64,000 nt of DNA from NCBI GenBank assembly GCA_963847945.1, contig CAWKBX010000009.1, positions 124,001-188,000 on the forward strand, given 5' to 3'. The notes under the pieces are model-generated. The model was not told the DNA's origin. It ran no database searches and worked only from the letters and a program-made list of their open reading frames with translations. Positions 1-8,420 of this stretch are shown here, in pieces; positions within the stretch are counted from its first letter, which is position 1; each line of letters opens with the position of its first letter. A program made the position numbers and the translations under genes. This DNA comes from JANMJD01 sp963847945. Lineage in GTDB: Bacteria; Actinomycetota; Acidimicrobiia; Acidimicrobiales; Ilumatobacteraceae.

Positions 1-1
1 G

Positions 2-1318
2 CAGGCCCGGGTGGGCCGGCAATACAACGGGCGGCGGCCCGACCGGTTCCCCAGCGCCGTCTTGCAGGTCGCCTCGGAGGCCGACATCGCGGGCGGAGTT
101 CGCTACGCGATCGAACAGGGCTGGCAGGTGGCGATCCGCGCCGGCGGGCACTCGTGGGCCTGCTGGAGCCTGCGCGACGACGTGCTGCTCATCGACCTCG
201 GAGCGCTGCGATCCATCGAGCTGCTCGACGACACCCTCGGCTACACGTTCGACGACGCCAGCCGCATCGCCCGTGTTCACCCAGCCGTCCAGGGCGGGCG
301 TGAGCTCACCCCGTTTCTCGCCGAGCACGGCCTGCTGTTTCCCGGCGGGCACTGCTCAACCGTCGGGGTCGGCGGGTTCGTGCTGCAGGGCGGCCAAGGC
401 TGGAACGGGCGGGTCTGGGGGTGGGGATGCGAGAACGTGATGGCGATCGACGTGGTCACCGCGGCCGGCGAACTCGTCCATGCCTCGGAGCACGAGAACG
501 CCGATCTGTTGTGGGCGGCCCGCGGTGCCGGACCTGGATTCTTCGGGGCGGTCGTGGCCTTCTACCTGCGGGTTCGCCCGCGGCCACCGATGTTCGTGCA
601 GTCGACGTTCGTGCTTCCGACCGACACCTTCGATGAGCTGATGACCTGGGCCCACTCGATCCTGCCGGTCATCGAGCGAGCCTGCGAACCCGTGATCGTC
701 GGGGTCAACACCCCCGGGCCGGCGATCATCGTGCACACCACCGCGCTGTGCGATTCGATGGCAGACGCCGAGCGGATCATGGCTCCGCTCCTGACCTGCC
801 CGGTGCTCGATCGGGCGATGATGGTCGAGCATTGCCTGCCGAACACGTTCGACGCCGAGGGCATCCAGCAGGACATCGCCAATCCGATCCACGCCCGCTA
901 TCACGCCGATTGTCTGTGGACCGACGCCCCCGCCACCGAACTGCTCCCCTGGTTGAAGGCGCTGATGACCGACCTGCCGACCGAGCGCTCATTCGCCATT
1001 TGGTACGGCTGGGACCCGGTACGGCCGCTCCCCGACATGGCCTTCTCGATGGAGGGCAACGTCTACATCGCGGTCTACGCGATCGCCGACGGAGAGGAAG
1101 ACGACGGCCGCGTACGTGGTTGGGTGCAGGATCGCATGGCCGATCTGGCCCCCGTCGCCAAAGGCCTGTACTTGGGCGACTCCGATCTCACCGTGCGACC
1201 GGCCAAGTTCATGGCCGACGCCAACTTCGCCCGCCTCGAAGCAATCCGAGCGATGCACGACCCGAACGGTGTGTTTCCTCGCTACGCCATCACCGCAGGT
1301 TCGACCGTCAACCAGTGA
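2..1318 (+). CDS. FAD-linked oxidase, berberine-bridge (BBE/PCMH) family, 5' end cut off
   Basis: This is a flavoprotein oxidase of the berberine-bridge family, entered by the window edge. The 435 residues from the GTG at 11 cover the FAD-binding PCMH domain (about 1-190), the substrate domain and a C-terminal BBE segment (DPNGVF near residue 417). His47 in RAGGHSW and Cys115 in GHCSTVG match the two residues that tether FAD in the bicovalent members of the family. The frame stays open to the window edge and relatives have more sequence before the first conserved block, so the true start is probably upstream of base 1. Family members oxidise alcohols, sugars or alkaloid-like amines with O2 and release H2O2; the substrate here is unknown. 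It stands alone, 145 bases before the next gene. Confidence 0.85.
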   Translation, partial: QARVGRQYNGRRPDRFPSAVLQVASEADIAGGVRYAIEQGWQVAIRAGGHSWACWSLRDDVLLIDLGALRSIELLDDTLGYTFDDASRIARVHPAVQGGRELTPFLAEHGLLFPGGHCSTVGVGGFVLQGGQGWNGRVWGWGCENVMAIDVVTAAGELVHASEHENADLLWAARGAGPGFFGAVVAFYLRVRPRPPMFVQSTFVLPTDTFDELMTWAHSILPVIERACEPVIVGVNTPGPAIIVHTTALCDSMADAERIMAPLLTCPVLDRAMMVEHCLPNTFDAEGIQQDIANPIHARYHADCLWTDAPATELLPWLKALMTDLPTERSFAIWYGWDPVRPLPDMAFSMEGNVYIAVYAIADGEEDDGRVRGWVQDRMADLAPVAKGLYLGDSDLTVRPAKFMADANFARLEAIRAMHDPNGVFPRYAITAGSTVNQ

Positions 1319-1451
1319 AGCCGATCGCGCCCGTCCGGGCCGCCATCGATCGCCGATCGACAATCTGACGACTTTCGCGCGTACATATTGGCGAGTGGGC
1401 CGGTAGCGGACGGGCCGGTGGTCAGAGAGATCCGTCGGATGGATCGACGCG

Positions 1452-1457
1452 TATGGT
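1452..1457 (+). promoter_or_regulatory. -10 element (TATGGT) of an apparently leaderless promoter
   Basis: TATGGT ends six bases before the ATG of the nucleoside hydrolase and there is no Shine-Dalgarno sequence. Transcription would start at or next to the start codon. The same TANNNT arrangement recurs at many genes in the window. Confidence 0.5.
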
Positions 1458-1463
1458 TGGGCA

Positions 1464-2414
1464 ATGGCTGCGCGCAAAATTTTGATCGACACCGACCCCG
1501 GCATCGATGACGCAATGGCGATCTTCTATGCCCTCGCCTCGCCGGAATTGGACGTCGTCGGGTTGACGACGATCTTCGGAAACTCCGATACCGAGACGTG
1601 CACGGTCAACGCCTTGCGCCTGTTGGAGATCGCCGGGCGAACCGACATTCCCGTTGCCCGCGGCGCGTTGCGGCCGTTGGCGATGGAGTTTCGCGGTCCG
1701 GCCGACTTCGTCCACGGTATCGACGGCCAGGGCGACACGTTCCTTCCCCCGCCCCTGACAAAGCGACTGGCGACAGACGCCGCCCGGTTCATCGTCGACG
1801 CGGTGATGGCCGCGCCGGGCGAGATCACCCTCGTCCCGATCGGGCCGCTGACCAACATCGCCCTGGCCATGTTGCTGGAACCGCGCCTCGCCGACGCGCT
1901 GGCCGGGATCGTGTTGATGGGCGGCGCGGCGTTCGTCGACGGCAACGCGTCGCCCGCCGCGGAGGCCAACATTCTCAATGATCCCGAGGCCGCCGACATC
2001 GTGTTCGGGGCGACCTGTCCGGTGGTGATGTGCGGTCTCGACATCACCGAGCGGACGTTGATGTCGACCGAACTACTCAACAGCATTGGCGAGTTCGACA
2101 ACGACCGGGCTCGGCATCTGCACCGGATTCTGCCGTTCTACATGGACTTCTATCGTCGTAACAACGGCCTCGACGGCATCTACATCCACGACTCGGCGAC
2201 GATCAGCTACCTGCTCGCTCCGCAGCACTTCACAATCGTTACTCATCCAGTGCGGGTCGATTGCGGCCACAGTTTCTCGCGGGGCAATACTCTCGCCGCC
2301 AGGTCGACATCCGATCACCACACTCCATGGATCGGCCGCCCGCCGATCACCATCTGCACCGGCATCGATGCCGCCGCGGTCATCGCCCTGGAGTTGAGCC
2401 GCTTGGCGATGTGA
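1464..2414 (+). CDS. Inosine/uridine-preferring nucleoside hydrolase
   Basis: Cytosolic calcium-dependent N-ribohydrolase that splits nucleosides into free base and ribose. The 316 residues match the usual length of the IunH/RihA family. The N-terminal cluster DTDPGIDD (residues 9-16) is the Ca2+/ribose-binding motif, and HD at 242-243 in HDSATISYLL matches the conserved C-terminal His-Asp pair near the base. The ATG at 1464 gives a complete motif seven residues in and has a -10-like hexamer just upstream, so the start is well supported. It could equally process pyrimidine or purine nucleosides; specificity cannot be read. No operon partner is evident. Confidence 0.9.
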   Translation: MAARKILIDTDPGIDDAMAIFYALASPELDVVGLTTIFGNSDTETCTVNALRLLEIAGRTDIPVARGALRPLAMEFRGPADFVHGIDGQGDTFLPPPLTKRLATDAARFIVDAVMAAPGEITLVPIGPLTNIALAMLLEPRLADALAGIVLMGGAAFVDGNASPAAEANILNDPEAADIVFGATCPVVMCGLDITERTLMSTELLNSIGEFDNDRARHLHRILPFYMDFYRRNNGLDGIYIHDSATISYLLAPQHFTIVTHPVRVDCGHSFSRGNTLAARSTSDHHTPWIGRPPITICTGIDAAAVIALELSRLAM

Positions 2415-2535
2415 TCGCCGACACGTCGTGTGACCGGCGGCAACTTGGGTGTCGGAAGTCTCCTTGACGGCAAATACTCCGGGCGCGACAGTGGCGAAAG
2501 CGAGCCATGGGGGTAAGCGGAAATGGGGAATTACA

Positions 2536-3162
2536 GTGTATCTCTTCAGTCGTAGCCGAGTCGTCAATAGTGGTCGAATGGGATCTGCATTCACCTTTGT
2601 CAACGAAATCACCGCACGAGCCACGGCCGTCAGCGGCGTTGAAATCAACGCATGGATGACCGTTGGTTCGCCAAATGCCACCACCATCGGATGGTCGGCA
2701 TGGTTCGAAACGTTGAGCGCGTGGGAAGAGGCGGCCAACAAACTCGCCGCCGACGCGCTCTACAACGAGGCGCTCGAGGTGGGCGACTCCCTGTTCACCG
2801 GATCGGTCACCGATCGGTTGGTCAACCTGGTGTCACCGCTGTCTGCCGACGCACCAGTCGCTTCGTACGTTGGAACGGTCGATGCCGTCGCCGCCAACGG
2901 ACACATCGGCGACGCAATCAACCACGGTCTGGAACTCGCCGCGGCAGCGACCGAGATCTCTGGTCTGACCACGTTGTTCGGCGTCGGTTCAACCGGCCCA
3001 TACGGCGGGCTCGGTTGGTTGACCGGCGCTCCTGACATTGCCACGTTCGAGGATGCGCAGAACAGGATCAACGCCGATCCGAAGTTCCTCAAACTGGTCG
3101 ACTCGGGTGGCAAGTTCTACGCGCCCGGGGCCCAGCAGACGTTGTACCGCCGACTGGTCTGA
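2536..3162 (+). CDS. Uncharacterised protein, possible alpha/beta-barrel (ABM/Dabb-like) fold
   Basis: I do not recognise a named family. A GTG at 2536 with GGGGA seven bases upstream gives 208 residues; an ATG at 2578 (MGSAFTF) is an alternative, and the frame extends back to 2449 without a good ribosome site. There is no signal peptide or membrane segment. The N-terminal half, with its Arg-Val-Val, Phe-Val-Asn-Glu and Trp-Phe-Glu pattern, is reminiscent of small dimeric alpha/beta-barrel proteins such as monooxygenase-like or Dabb domains, with a second similar stretch in the C-terminal half. This resemblance is weak. It converges with the next gene, whose N-terminus also looks like such a domain. 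Confidence 0.55.
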   Translation: MYLFSRSRVVNSGRMGSAFTFVNEITARATAVSGVEINAWMTVGSPNATTIGWSAWFETLSAWEEAANKLAADALYNEALEVGDSLFTGSVTDRLVNLVSPLSADAPVASYVGTVDAVAANGHIGDAINHGLELAAAATEISGLTTLFGVGSTGPYGGLGWLTGAPDIATFEDAQNRINADPKFLKLVDSGGKFYAPGAQQTLYRRLV

Positions 3163-3197
3163 GCTGGCCGGTCTGAGCTGACCGGTATGAGCTGACA
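3156..3197 (+). repeat. Three tandem copies of a 14-bp unit spanning a stop codon
   Basis: GGTCTGAGCTGGCC, GGTCTGAGCTGACC and GGTATGAGCTGACA follow each other without gaps. The first copy contains the TGA stop (3160-3162) of the preceding gene. The GCTGACC core recurs in a comparable stop-codon repeat at 25534-25580. Confidence 0.8.
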
Positions 3198-3211
3198 TCC
3201 CGACCGGGCTC

Positions 3212-4123
3212 CTACTCGGTCGGGAGTTGGGCGAGGGCGTAGGTGACGAACTCGTCACGATTGAGCGTCGCCCCCCGAGCCAGCCATGTCGCAGCCCGCT
3301 CGTCGGCCTCAACGACCCGGCGCGTCTGTCCGCGTTGATCAACCGCCATGCCGGGCCACGGCGGAACGTTCTTATCGAGATACCCAAGAATCACGGCCGC
3401 CTGCTCCAACTGCCCGGCATTGGCCAAATAGTTTCCAATGGTCTCAACCGCCCACTCCAGGTTTGCCCAATTGCGAGTGTCGTGCAGTCGAGTCAGAATC
3501 TCGTGGCATTCGACCGTCGGTATCGCATCAGCGCCCGAGAGTGAGGCCTCGATGATCCCGGCTCCGGCGGCACCTTCGTCGAGCGGGGAACCGGCGGCCA
3601 CGGCCATCGTGTACGAATCTCGGAACGCGTGACGTGCCCCCATGTAGTCCCCGAGCCGAAGACACAGGTTGGCCTGCCGCTGCCGGGTGCCGTTGAGCAT
3701 CCACGGCGCGCCGGTCTGGTGCGAGAACTCCGCCAGACCGGCGACGGCCCCCGGCATCGCCGCGGCATCAACCGCATAGGCCATCGTCGCTCGGGCGTAC
3801 AACACCCAGTAGCACACCTGCGGATCGGTGATCGTCGCCATCATCGACTCGGCCTGCTGCAGGTACCTGCCGTCGCGGGTGGGCAGGAAGCGGGCCGAGT
3901 GGATGTAATGCAGCCCCCACAACGCCCGGTTGGTGTGCTCCTTGGCCGCTTCGAGGGTCTTCATCACCGCCGGCATCTGGGCCGGGTTCTTCAGCTCCAA
4001 CACCAGGTTGAGCCAGCCCTGCACCTGTTCTTCCAGTGCATACCCCGAGACGAAGGTGGACATGTCGATGCGATCGGCTCCCGGCACAGCCGAGGCAATC
4101 GTGTCCATCGGTCGAACGAACAC
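3212..4123 (-). CDS. Protein with TPR-like helical C-terminus and a different N-terminal domain
   Basis: The GTG at 4123 lies seven bases after AGAGGA (4131-4136) and gives 303 residues; an ATG at 4108 is the fallback. Residues from about 95 to the end are regular helical hairpins like the C-terminal repeats of large actinobacterial ATP-binding regulators and adenylate cyclases, including a final segment (AATWLARGATLNRDEF) typical of their last repeat. The first 90 residues look different: the stretch around HYIHSARFLPTRDGRYLQ resembles alpha/beta-barrel proteins related to Dyp-peroxidase accessory domains. The change falls near base 3856. No kinase, cyclase or DNA-binding part is present, so a regulatory role is only a guess. 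It may be a deletion chimera. Confidence 0.55.
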   Translation of the reverse strand: MFVRPMDTIASAVPGADRIDMSTFVSGYALEEQVQGWLNLVLELKNPAQMPAVMKTLEAAKEHTNRALWGLHYIHSARFLPTRDGRYLQQAESMMATITDPQVCYWVLYARATMAYAVDAAAMPGAVAGLAEFSHQTGAPWMLNGTRQRQANLCLRLGDYMGARHAFRDSYTMAVAAGSPLDEGAAGAGIIEASLSGADAIPTVECHEILTRLHDTRNWANLEWAVETIGNYLANAGQLEQAAVILGYLDKNVPPWPGMAVDQRGQTRRVVEADERAATWLARGATLNRDEFVTYALAQLPTE

Positions 4124-4200
4124 GGAGCGGTCCTCTCTGTCGCCTCCCGGGTGGCGGGTGCCAACGGATCGCAGCGTAGACCTCCGGCGAGTGACCGATT

Positions 4201-5192
4201 TCAGGGAATCAGGTGGGCTGAGTGGTGCGGGGCGAACACCGCCGGAAGGCCGCCGGTATGCCAGAACACGATCGGGCCGGTGCCAAGTACCGACCCCGGA
4301 GCTTCGACCACCGCGTGGAGCGCCTTGGCCGTATACACCGGGTCGACGATGATCCCCTCGGTGCGCGCCAATAGTTGCAGCGCGCTCGTGGAACCAGCGG
4401 TCGGCTCGGCGTAGGCGGGGCCCCGGAAGCCATCGAGCACGCTGATACGCAAGTCGTCGTGGGGTCGTTCGAGCAGGTCGCAACACCCGCGGGCGATGTC
4501 GATGATCTCGCCTTCCAAGTGGCGAGCCGTCTTGGCCACCCCAACGCCGACGATGTTCAGCCCATCGCCGGTTGCCGCGGCGCCGATCACCAGACCGGCC
4601 TGGGTGCCGCCCGATGAGGTGGCGTGGACGATCGAAGTGGGTTCGATACCGGCCTCGGCGAGTTGGACGCGCAGCTCAAGGTATGCGTCGACGAAGCCGA
4701 GGGCGCCGATCGGGGTCGAGCCGCCAATCGGCATCACATACGGCCGCCTACCCATGGCGCGCAACTTGGCGGCCACGGTCTGGGAAACGCGCTCCAGTTC
4801 CTCCCAGTCGTTGGAACCGACGAGGTGCACGTCGGCGCCGAACAGGTAGTCGAGCAACAGATTGCCGACAACCGGAGCATCCGAGCGGCCCCCGAGGATC
4901 AGGTCACAACCGAGGCCCTCCATCGCCGCGACGGCAGCCGCGCAGCGAGCGTGGTTGGACTGTTCGGCCCCGACGGTGACCAGGTGGTCGGCCCCCTGGG
5001 CGAGCGCGCGTCAGCAACCAGGTAGTCGAGCTTGCGGATCTTGTTGCCGCCGACGCCAACACCGATCAGGTCATCACGCTTCATCCACACCTCGCGGCCG
5101 ATCTCCGCCGAGAACCGATCGAGCCGATGCAGCGGTGTGGGGCGCAGTCCGTATCGACGGGGTTGGCGGCGGGCAAGCTGGTCGGCGATCAC
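4201..5192 (-). pseudogene. PLP-dependent D-cysteine desulfhydrase / ACC deaminase family, frameshifted
   Basis: Fold-type II PLP enzyme of the ACC deaminase/D-cysteine desulfhydrase group, which deaminates small amino acids to 2-oxoacids plus ammonia. The first part, from the GTG at 5192, holds the PLP lysine (Lys51 in GGNKIRKL). The rest, from about 5000 down to the TGA at 4201, holds VGAEQSNHA, the glycine-rich phosphate loop (TSSGGTQAGL) and the C-terminal DPVYTAKA segment. The two parts lie in different frames and join near 5005 within GACGCGCGCTCGCC, where two extra bases or one missing base would restore reading. All catalytic parts are present, so a sequencing error or very recent mutation is likely. 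The MFS carrier and SDR genes lie upstream on the same strand. Confidence 0.75.
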
Positions 5193-5220
5193 CGCTCCAT
5201 GTTCTCACCAACCAATTCCC

Positions 5221-5244
5221 GGGCCGGTTCTCGGGCCGGTTCTC
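5221..5244 (+). repeat. Two perfect tandem copies of a 12-bp unit
   Basis: GGGCCGGTTCTC is repeated twice and followed by a partial third copy (GGGCCC). It lies in the 109-base gap between the MFS carrier and the PLP-enzyme gene. No function is evident. Confidence 0.7.
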
Positions 5245-5301
5245 GGGCCCAAATGGCCGCCCAGCGAACACAACTGGCCCGAGAAGCACTCAGGCTCAAG
5301 A

Positions 5302-6471
5302 TCAGGTCGGGGACTCCACGAGGCGGCGGGTGGAAATGATCGTGACCGTCGCCAGGGCGATGAGGAGGGCGATGGCGATACGCAGCGTCTGCCAGTCGGC
5401 GAGGGCACCGACGCAGACCGGGGCCAGCATGAACCCAAGGCGTTGTCCAACCCCCATCGCGCCCAGACCGGCCCCCGCCGAGACCCCTTTGAGGGTCGCC
5501 GCGGTGGCATAGAGCTGAGGAAACATCACCGACGTACCCAGCCCCCACAGCACCAGGCCGATCACGGCAACCGGGGCAACAGGAGCGGTAGTCACGACGA
5601 CCGTGCCAACCACGACGAGGGCGATTGCCCAGGTCAGCATCCGTCGCCCACCGATTCGTTCCAGTACATGGTCGCCGCTCATCCGGCCGGCCAGCATGGC
5701 CGCGGCGAACGACACCGTCCCCAAGCCGCTCCACCGTCCGGTGTCGAACACATCGCGGAAGAGCACCGCGCTCCAATCCCCCGGAATGATCTCGAGCCAG
5801 CCGACGCCGATCGCCATCACCGCCATGGCGACGACCATGACCGATACCTGCGCACGTCGGCCGCGACCGCCGTCGTCGCTCGACTCGGCCGGAGCATCCA
5901 CCTCGAGCAAATGGCCCTGAACGGCATAAACGGTGCCAAGGATCACGACACCGATGACCACGAGATGAATGCGGATGTCGAGTTTGGCGGCTGATGCACC
6001 GAGCCCGATGAGTGCGCCGAGCATGAAACCAAGGCTCCACATACCGTGCAGTCGGTTGATGATCGACCGGCCGGCTCGGGTCTCGATCATCATTCCCTGG
6101 GTGTTCATCGACATGTCATTGAGCACATCGACAAAGCCGAGACCGGTCAGCACGAGCGTGAGGGCGAGCGCCGTCGGGACGAACGCGATCAGGGGAAGCA
6201 ACGCGGCGAGCAACGAGGCCGCGGCAACCAGCACTGAACGGGAACGCCAGCGGGCGAGCACCCGGCCGACGATCAACGAACCCATCAAGCCACCGAGGCC
6301 CCCACCAATCAACGCGGTACCCAGCCCACCGTTGCTGATTCCCAGGCGGTCGCGTACCTCAGGAATCCGCGGCAGCCAGTTCGAAAAGGTCAGGCCGTTG
6401 ACGAAGAACAGTGCGCCGACGGCGATGGCCGATCGACGAGCAGATTCGGGGGCGGACGGCGCTTCGGTCAC
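5302..6471 (-). CDS. MFS transporter, YbjJ-like, 12 membrane segments
   Basis: Integral membrane carrier of the major facilitator superfamily. From the GTG at 6471 the protein has 389 residues with twelve predicted hydrophobic segments. The first helix reads FFVNGLTFSNWLPRIPEVRDRLG and the loop between helices 2 and 3 carries GRVLARWRSRSVL, close to the YbjJ-type group whose substrates are unknown. A longer open frame upstream overlaps the SDR gene and lacks membrane-protein character, so 6471 is preferred. The start lies 14 bases after the SDR stop without a strong ribosome site, suggesting translational coupling in an SDR-MFS-PLP enzyme operon. Confidence 0.8.
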   Translation of the reverse strand: MTEAPSAPESARRSAIAVGALFFVNGLTFSNWLPRIPEVRDRLGISNGGLGTALIGGGLGGLMGSLIVGRVLARWRSRSVLVAAASLLAALLPLIAFVPTALALTLVLTGLGFVDVLNDMSMNTQGMMIETRAGRSIINRLHGMWSLGFMLGALIGLGASAAKLDIRIHLVVIGVVILGTVYAVQGHLLEVDAPAESSDDGGRGRRAQVSVMVVAMAVMAIGVGWLEIIPGDWSAVLFRDVFDTGRWSGLGTVSFAAAMLAGRMSGDHVLERIGGRRMLTWAIALVVVGTVVVTTAPVAPVAVIGLVLWGLGTSVMFPQLYATAATLKGVSAGAGLGAMGVGQRLGFMLAPVCVGALADWQTLRIAIALLIALATVTIISTRRLVESPT

Positions 6472-6484
6472 CCGATGTAGGCAA

Positions 6485-7249
6485 TCAGACAATGACCGAC
6501 TGTCCACCGTCGATCGGGATGCCCGTGGCGTTGACGTAGAACGAGTCGTCGGACGCCAGGAACAACGCCAGCTTGGCGACGTCGTCGGGCAGCCCGGTGC
6601 GACCCAGCGGGTTGGCCGCCCCCATCTGGAAGCCCGGAGAATCGGGGGTGTCGTAGATGCCGTCGGCCTCGGTGGCCGGGGTGCGAATGAGGCCGGGCAA
6701 GATCGCATTCGCCCGGATGCGGTGCGGGCCACCGGCCGCGGCGAAGTGATAGGTCACCGAGAGGACGCCACCCTTGGCTGCCCCATGGGCCGCCTGCTGA
6801 TGGAACGCCGCCCCGCGGATGGCCGACATGGAGGCCATGTTGATGATGCTGCCGCCACCGCGGGCGATCAGGTGGGGCCATGCGGCCGACGTGACGTAGA
6901 AGACGATGTCGAGGTCGTGGCGAATCGTGTAGTGCCAGTCGTCGGCCGACACGTCGGCGAACGCCGACATGCGGTGGGTCCCGGCGTTGTTGTAGAGCAC
7001 GTCGATGCCGCCGTGGAGGGCCGCAGCCTCATCGACCCACGCCTTGGCCCCGTCCTCGCTGGCCAGGTTGACCGGGGCCATCACGGTGACCGCACCACCC
7101 GACAGCGAGGCCGTTTCGGCGGCACCCGCCGCGTTCATGTCGCAGCCGACGACCGTGGCTCCCTCGGCGGCGAACAGCAACGCGGCTGCTCGACCGATTC
7201 CTCCGGCGACCCCGGTGACCAGCGCAATCTTTCCATCAAGACGTCCCAC
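6485..7249 (-). CDS. SDR-family protein lacking the catalytic tyrosine
   Basis: Classical-size short-chain dehydrogenase/reductase (254 residues from the GTG at 7249) with an NAD(P)-binding TGVAGGIG (about 12-19) and NNAG (about 87-90). The usual Tyr-x3-Lys is His155-x3-Lys159 (HGAAK), read directly as CAT in the DNA. The catalytic asparagine position is aspartate (HDLDIVF), while Ser142 and the lysine are kept. The C-terminal half has the ordinary PG-I-TP and DGG elements. SDRs with this HGAAK motif appear to form a subgroup, so it may use an altered mechanism or be a non-catalytic member. GGGGGA abuts the start. It is divergent from the LLM gene at 7312 and upstream of the MFS gene. Confidence 0.8.
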   Translation of the reverse strand: MGRLDGKIALVTGVAGGIGRAAALLFAAEGATVVGCDMNAAGAAETASLSGGAVTVMAPVNLASEDGAKAWVDEAAALHGGIDVLYNNAGTHRMSAFADVSADDWHYTIRHDLDIVFYVTSAAWPHLIARGGGSIINMASMSAIRGAAFHQQAAHGAAKGGVLSVTYHFAAAGGPHRIRANAILPGLIRTPATEADGIYDTPDSPGFQMGAANPLGRTGLPDDVAKLALFLASDDSFYVNATGIPIDGGQSVIV

Positions 7250-7311
7250 TCCCCCATCTTGACCGGCGCGTCCCGACGACCGACCATCCACTACGTTTCG
7301 GAGGTCCACCG

Positions 7312-8370
7312 ATGGAATGGGGTCCTACGTTGATCACGACCTGGCTGTTCGAGTTTTTCCACTCGCTGCGTGATCCGGTGGCCGCGGCCGACCGTGCGGC
7401 GGTGCAAGCCCACTTCCGCTGGTACCTCGACTTGTGGACCAAAGCCGAGGCTCGTGGCTTCGACGGCATCTTCTTCTCGGAGCATCATTTCGGCGCGGCG
7501 TACAGCCCGTCGCCGAATCTGCTCGTGGCCAATCTGGCGGCGCGCACCTCGACGATGCGTCTGGGGGTGCTCGGCACCGTGACGCCGTACGCCACGCCGT
7601 GGCGGGTACTCGAGGAGTTCGCCATGCTCGATCAGTTGACCGGCGGGCGGTTCGAGGCTGGGGTGGTCAGCGGAATTCCCCCCGAGATGGGGCTGGCGGG
7701 AGTGCCGATGCCCGTCGCCGGGGCTCGCCATGCCGAGGTCGTGTCGGTCATCGAGGCCGCGCTGCACCACCAGCCCGTCACCCATCACGGAACCGAGTGG
7801 AACTTCGACGAGATGACCATCTATCCGCCGATGTACCAGCCGTCACCGTCGATCTGGACCGCCGCCCGCAGCCAGGCGTCGGCCGAGCGGGCGGCGCAAC
7901 GGGGATGGAAGGTATGCGCCGGGTTCAACTCGTGCGAGGTCGTCGCCGAAATGTTCGACGGCTACCGCAACGTCGCCGCCGAGGCGGGCCACCCGACCAC
8001 CCCTGACCGCCTCGGTTTGCGGCGGATGGTCACGTTCGTCGACCATCCGTCGAAACAGCGCGAAGGCATCCATGCCGCCAAGCGCTCACTCCTCGACCTG
8101 TTGAACGCCTCGGCGGGGCCCCTCCCGCCGTTCGCCGCGCTACTCGACCGCCCCGACGAACCGTCCGACATCCTCAGCGACGACGAGTTCGTCTCGGGCA
8201 CGCCCGAACAGGTCGCCAACGAACTGATTCGCCAGGCCACGGTCGTTGGCGCCGCGAACATCGTCGTCGCGTTCAGCGCCGTCGACCCCACGGAACTCGA
8301 TGACGCCCACTCCGCCTTCGCGGAAGTCGTGATCCCCGCGCTGCGTGGCGAGTCGATCTCCGAGAAGTGA
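7312..8370 (+). CDS. LLM-class flavin-dependent oxidoreductase
   Basis: TIM-barrel oxidoreductase of the bacterial luciferase-like superfamily, using FMN or F420. The protein has 352 residues. The N-terminal EARGFDGIFFSEHHF, the GVLGTVTPYATPWRVLEE segment and the RFEAGVVSG segment are typical of the alkanal-monooxygenase-like group. The ATG at 7312 follows GGAGG (7300-7304) at ideal distance, so the start is secure. Substrate unknown. It is transcribed away from the SDR-MFS operon and is followed 50 bases later by kup. Confidence 0.85.
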   Translation: MEWGPTLITTWLFEFFHSLRDPVAAADRAAVQAHFRWYLDLWTKAEARGFDGIFFSEHHFGAAYSPSPNLLVANLAARTSTMRLGVLGTVTPYATPWRVLEEFAMLDQLTGGRFEAGVVSGIPPEMGLAGVPMPVAGARHAEVVSVIEAALHHQPVTHHGTEWNFDEMTIYPPMYQPSPSIWTAARSQASAERAAQRGWKVCAGFNSCEVVAEMFDGYRNVAAEAGHPTTPDRLGLRRMVTFVDHPSKQREGIHAAKRSLLDLLNASAGPLPPFAALLDRPDEPSDILSDDEFVSGTPEQVANELIRQATVVGAANIVVAFSAVDPTELDDAHSAFAEVVIPALRGESISEK

Positions 8371-8406
8371 TTTCACCGAATGCCGCATGACGCGGTCGAG
8401 CCCGCC

Positions 8407-8412
8407 TATCGT
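8407..8412 (+). promoter_or_regulatory. -10-like element (TATCGT) upstream of kup
   Basis: TATCGT ends eight bases before the GTG of kup. No Shine-Dalgarno sequence is visible, so a leaderless or near-leaderless transcript is plausible. The 11-bp-spaced boxes seen upstream of the other potassium genes are absent here. Confidence 0.4.
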
Positions 8413-8420
8413 GGTCCGAC

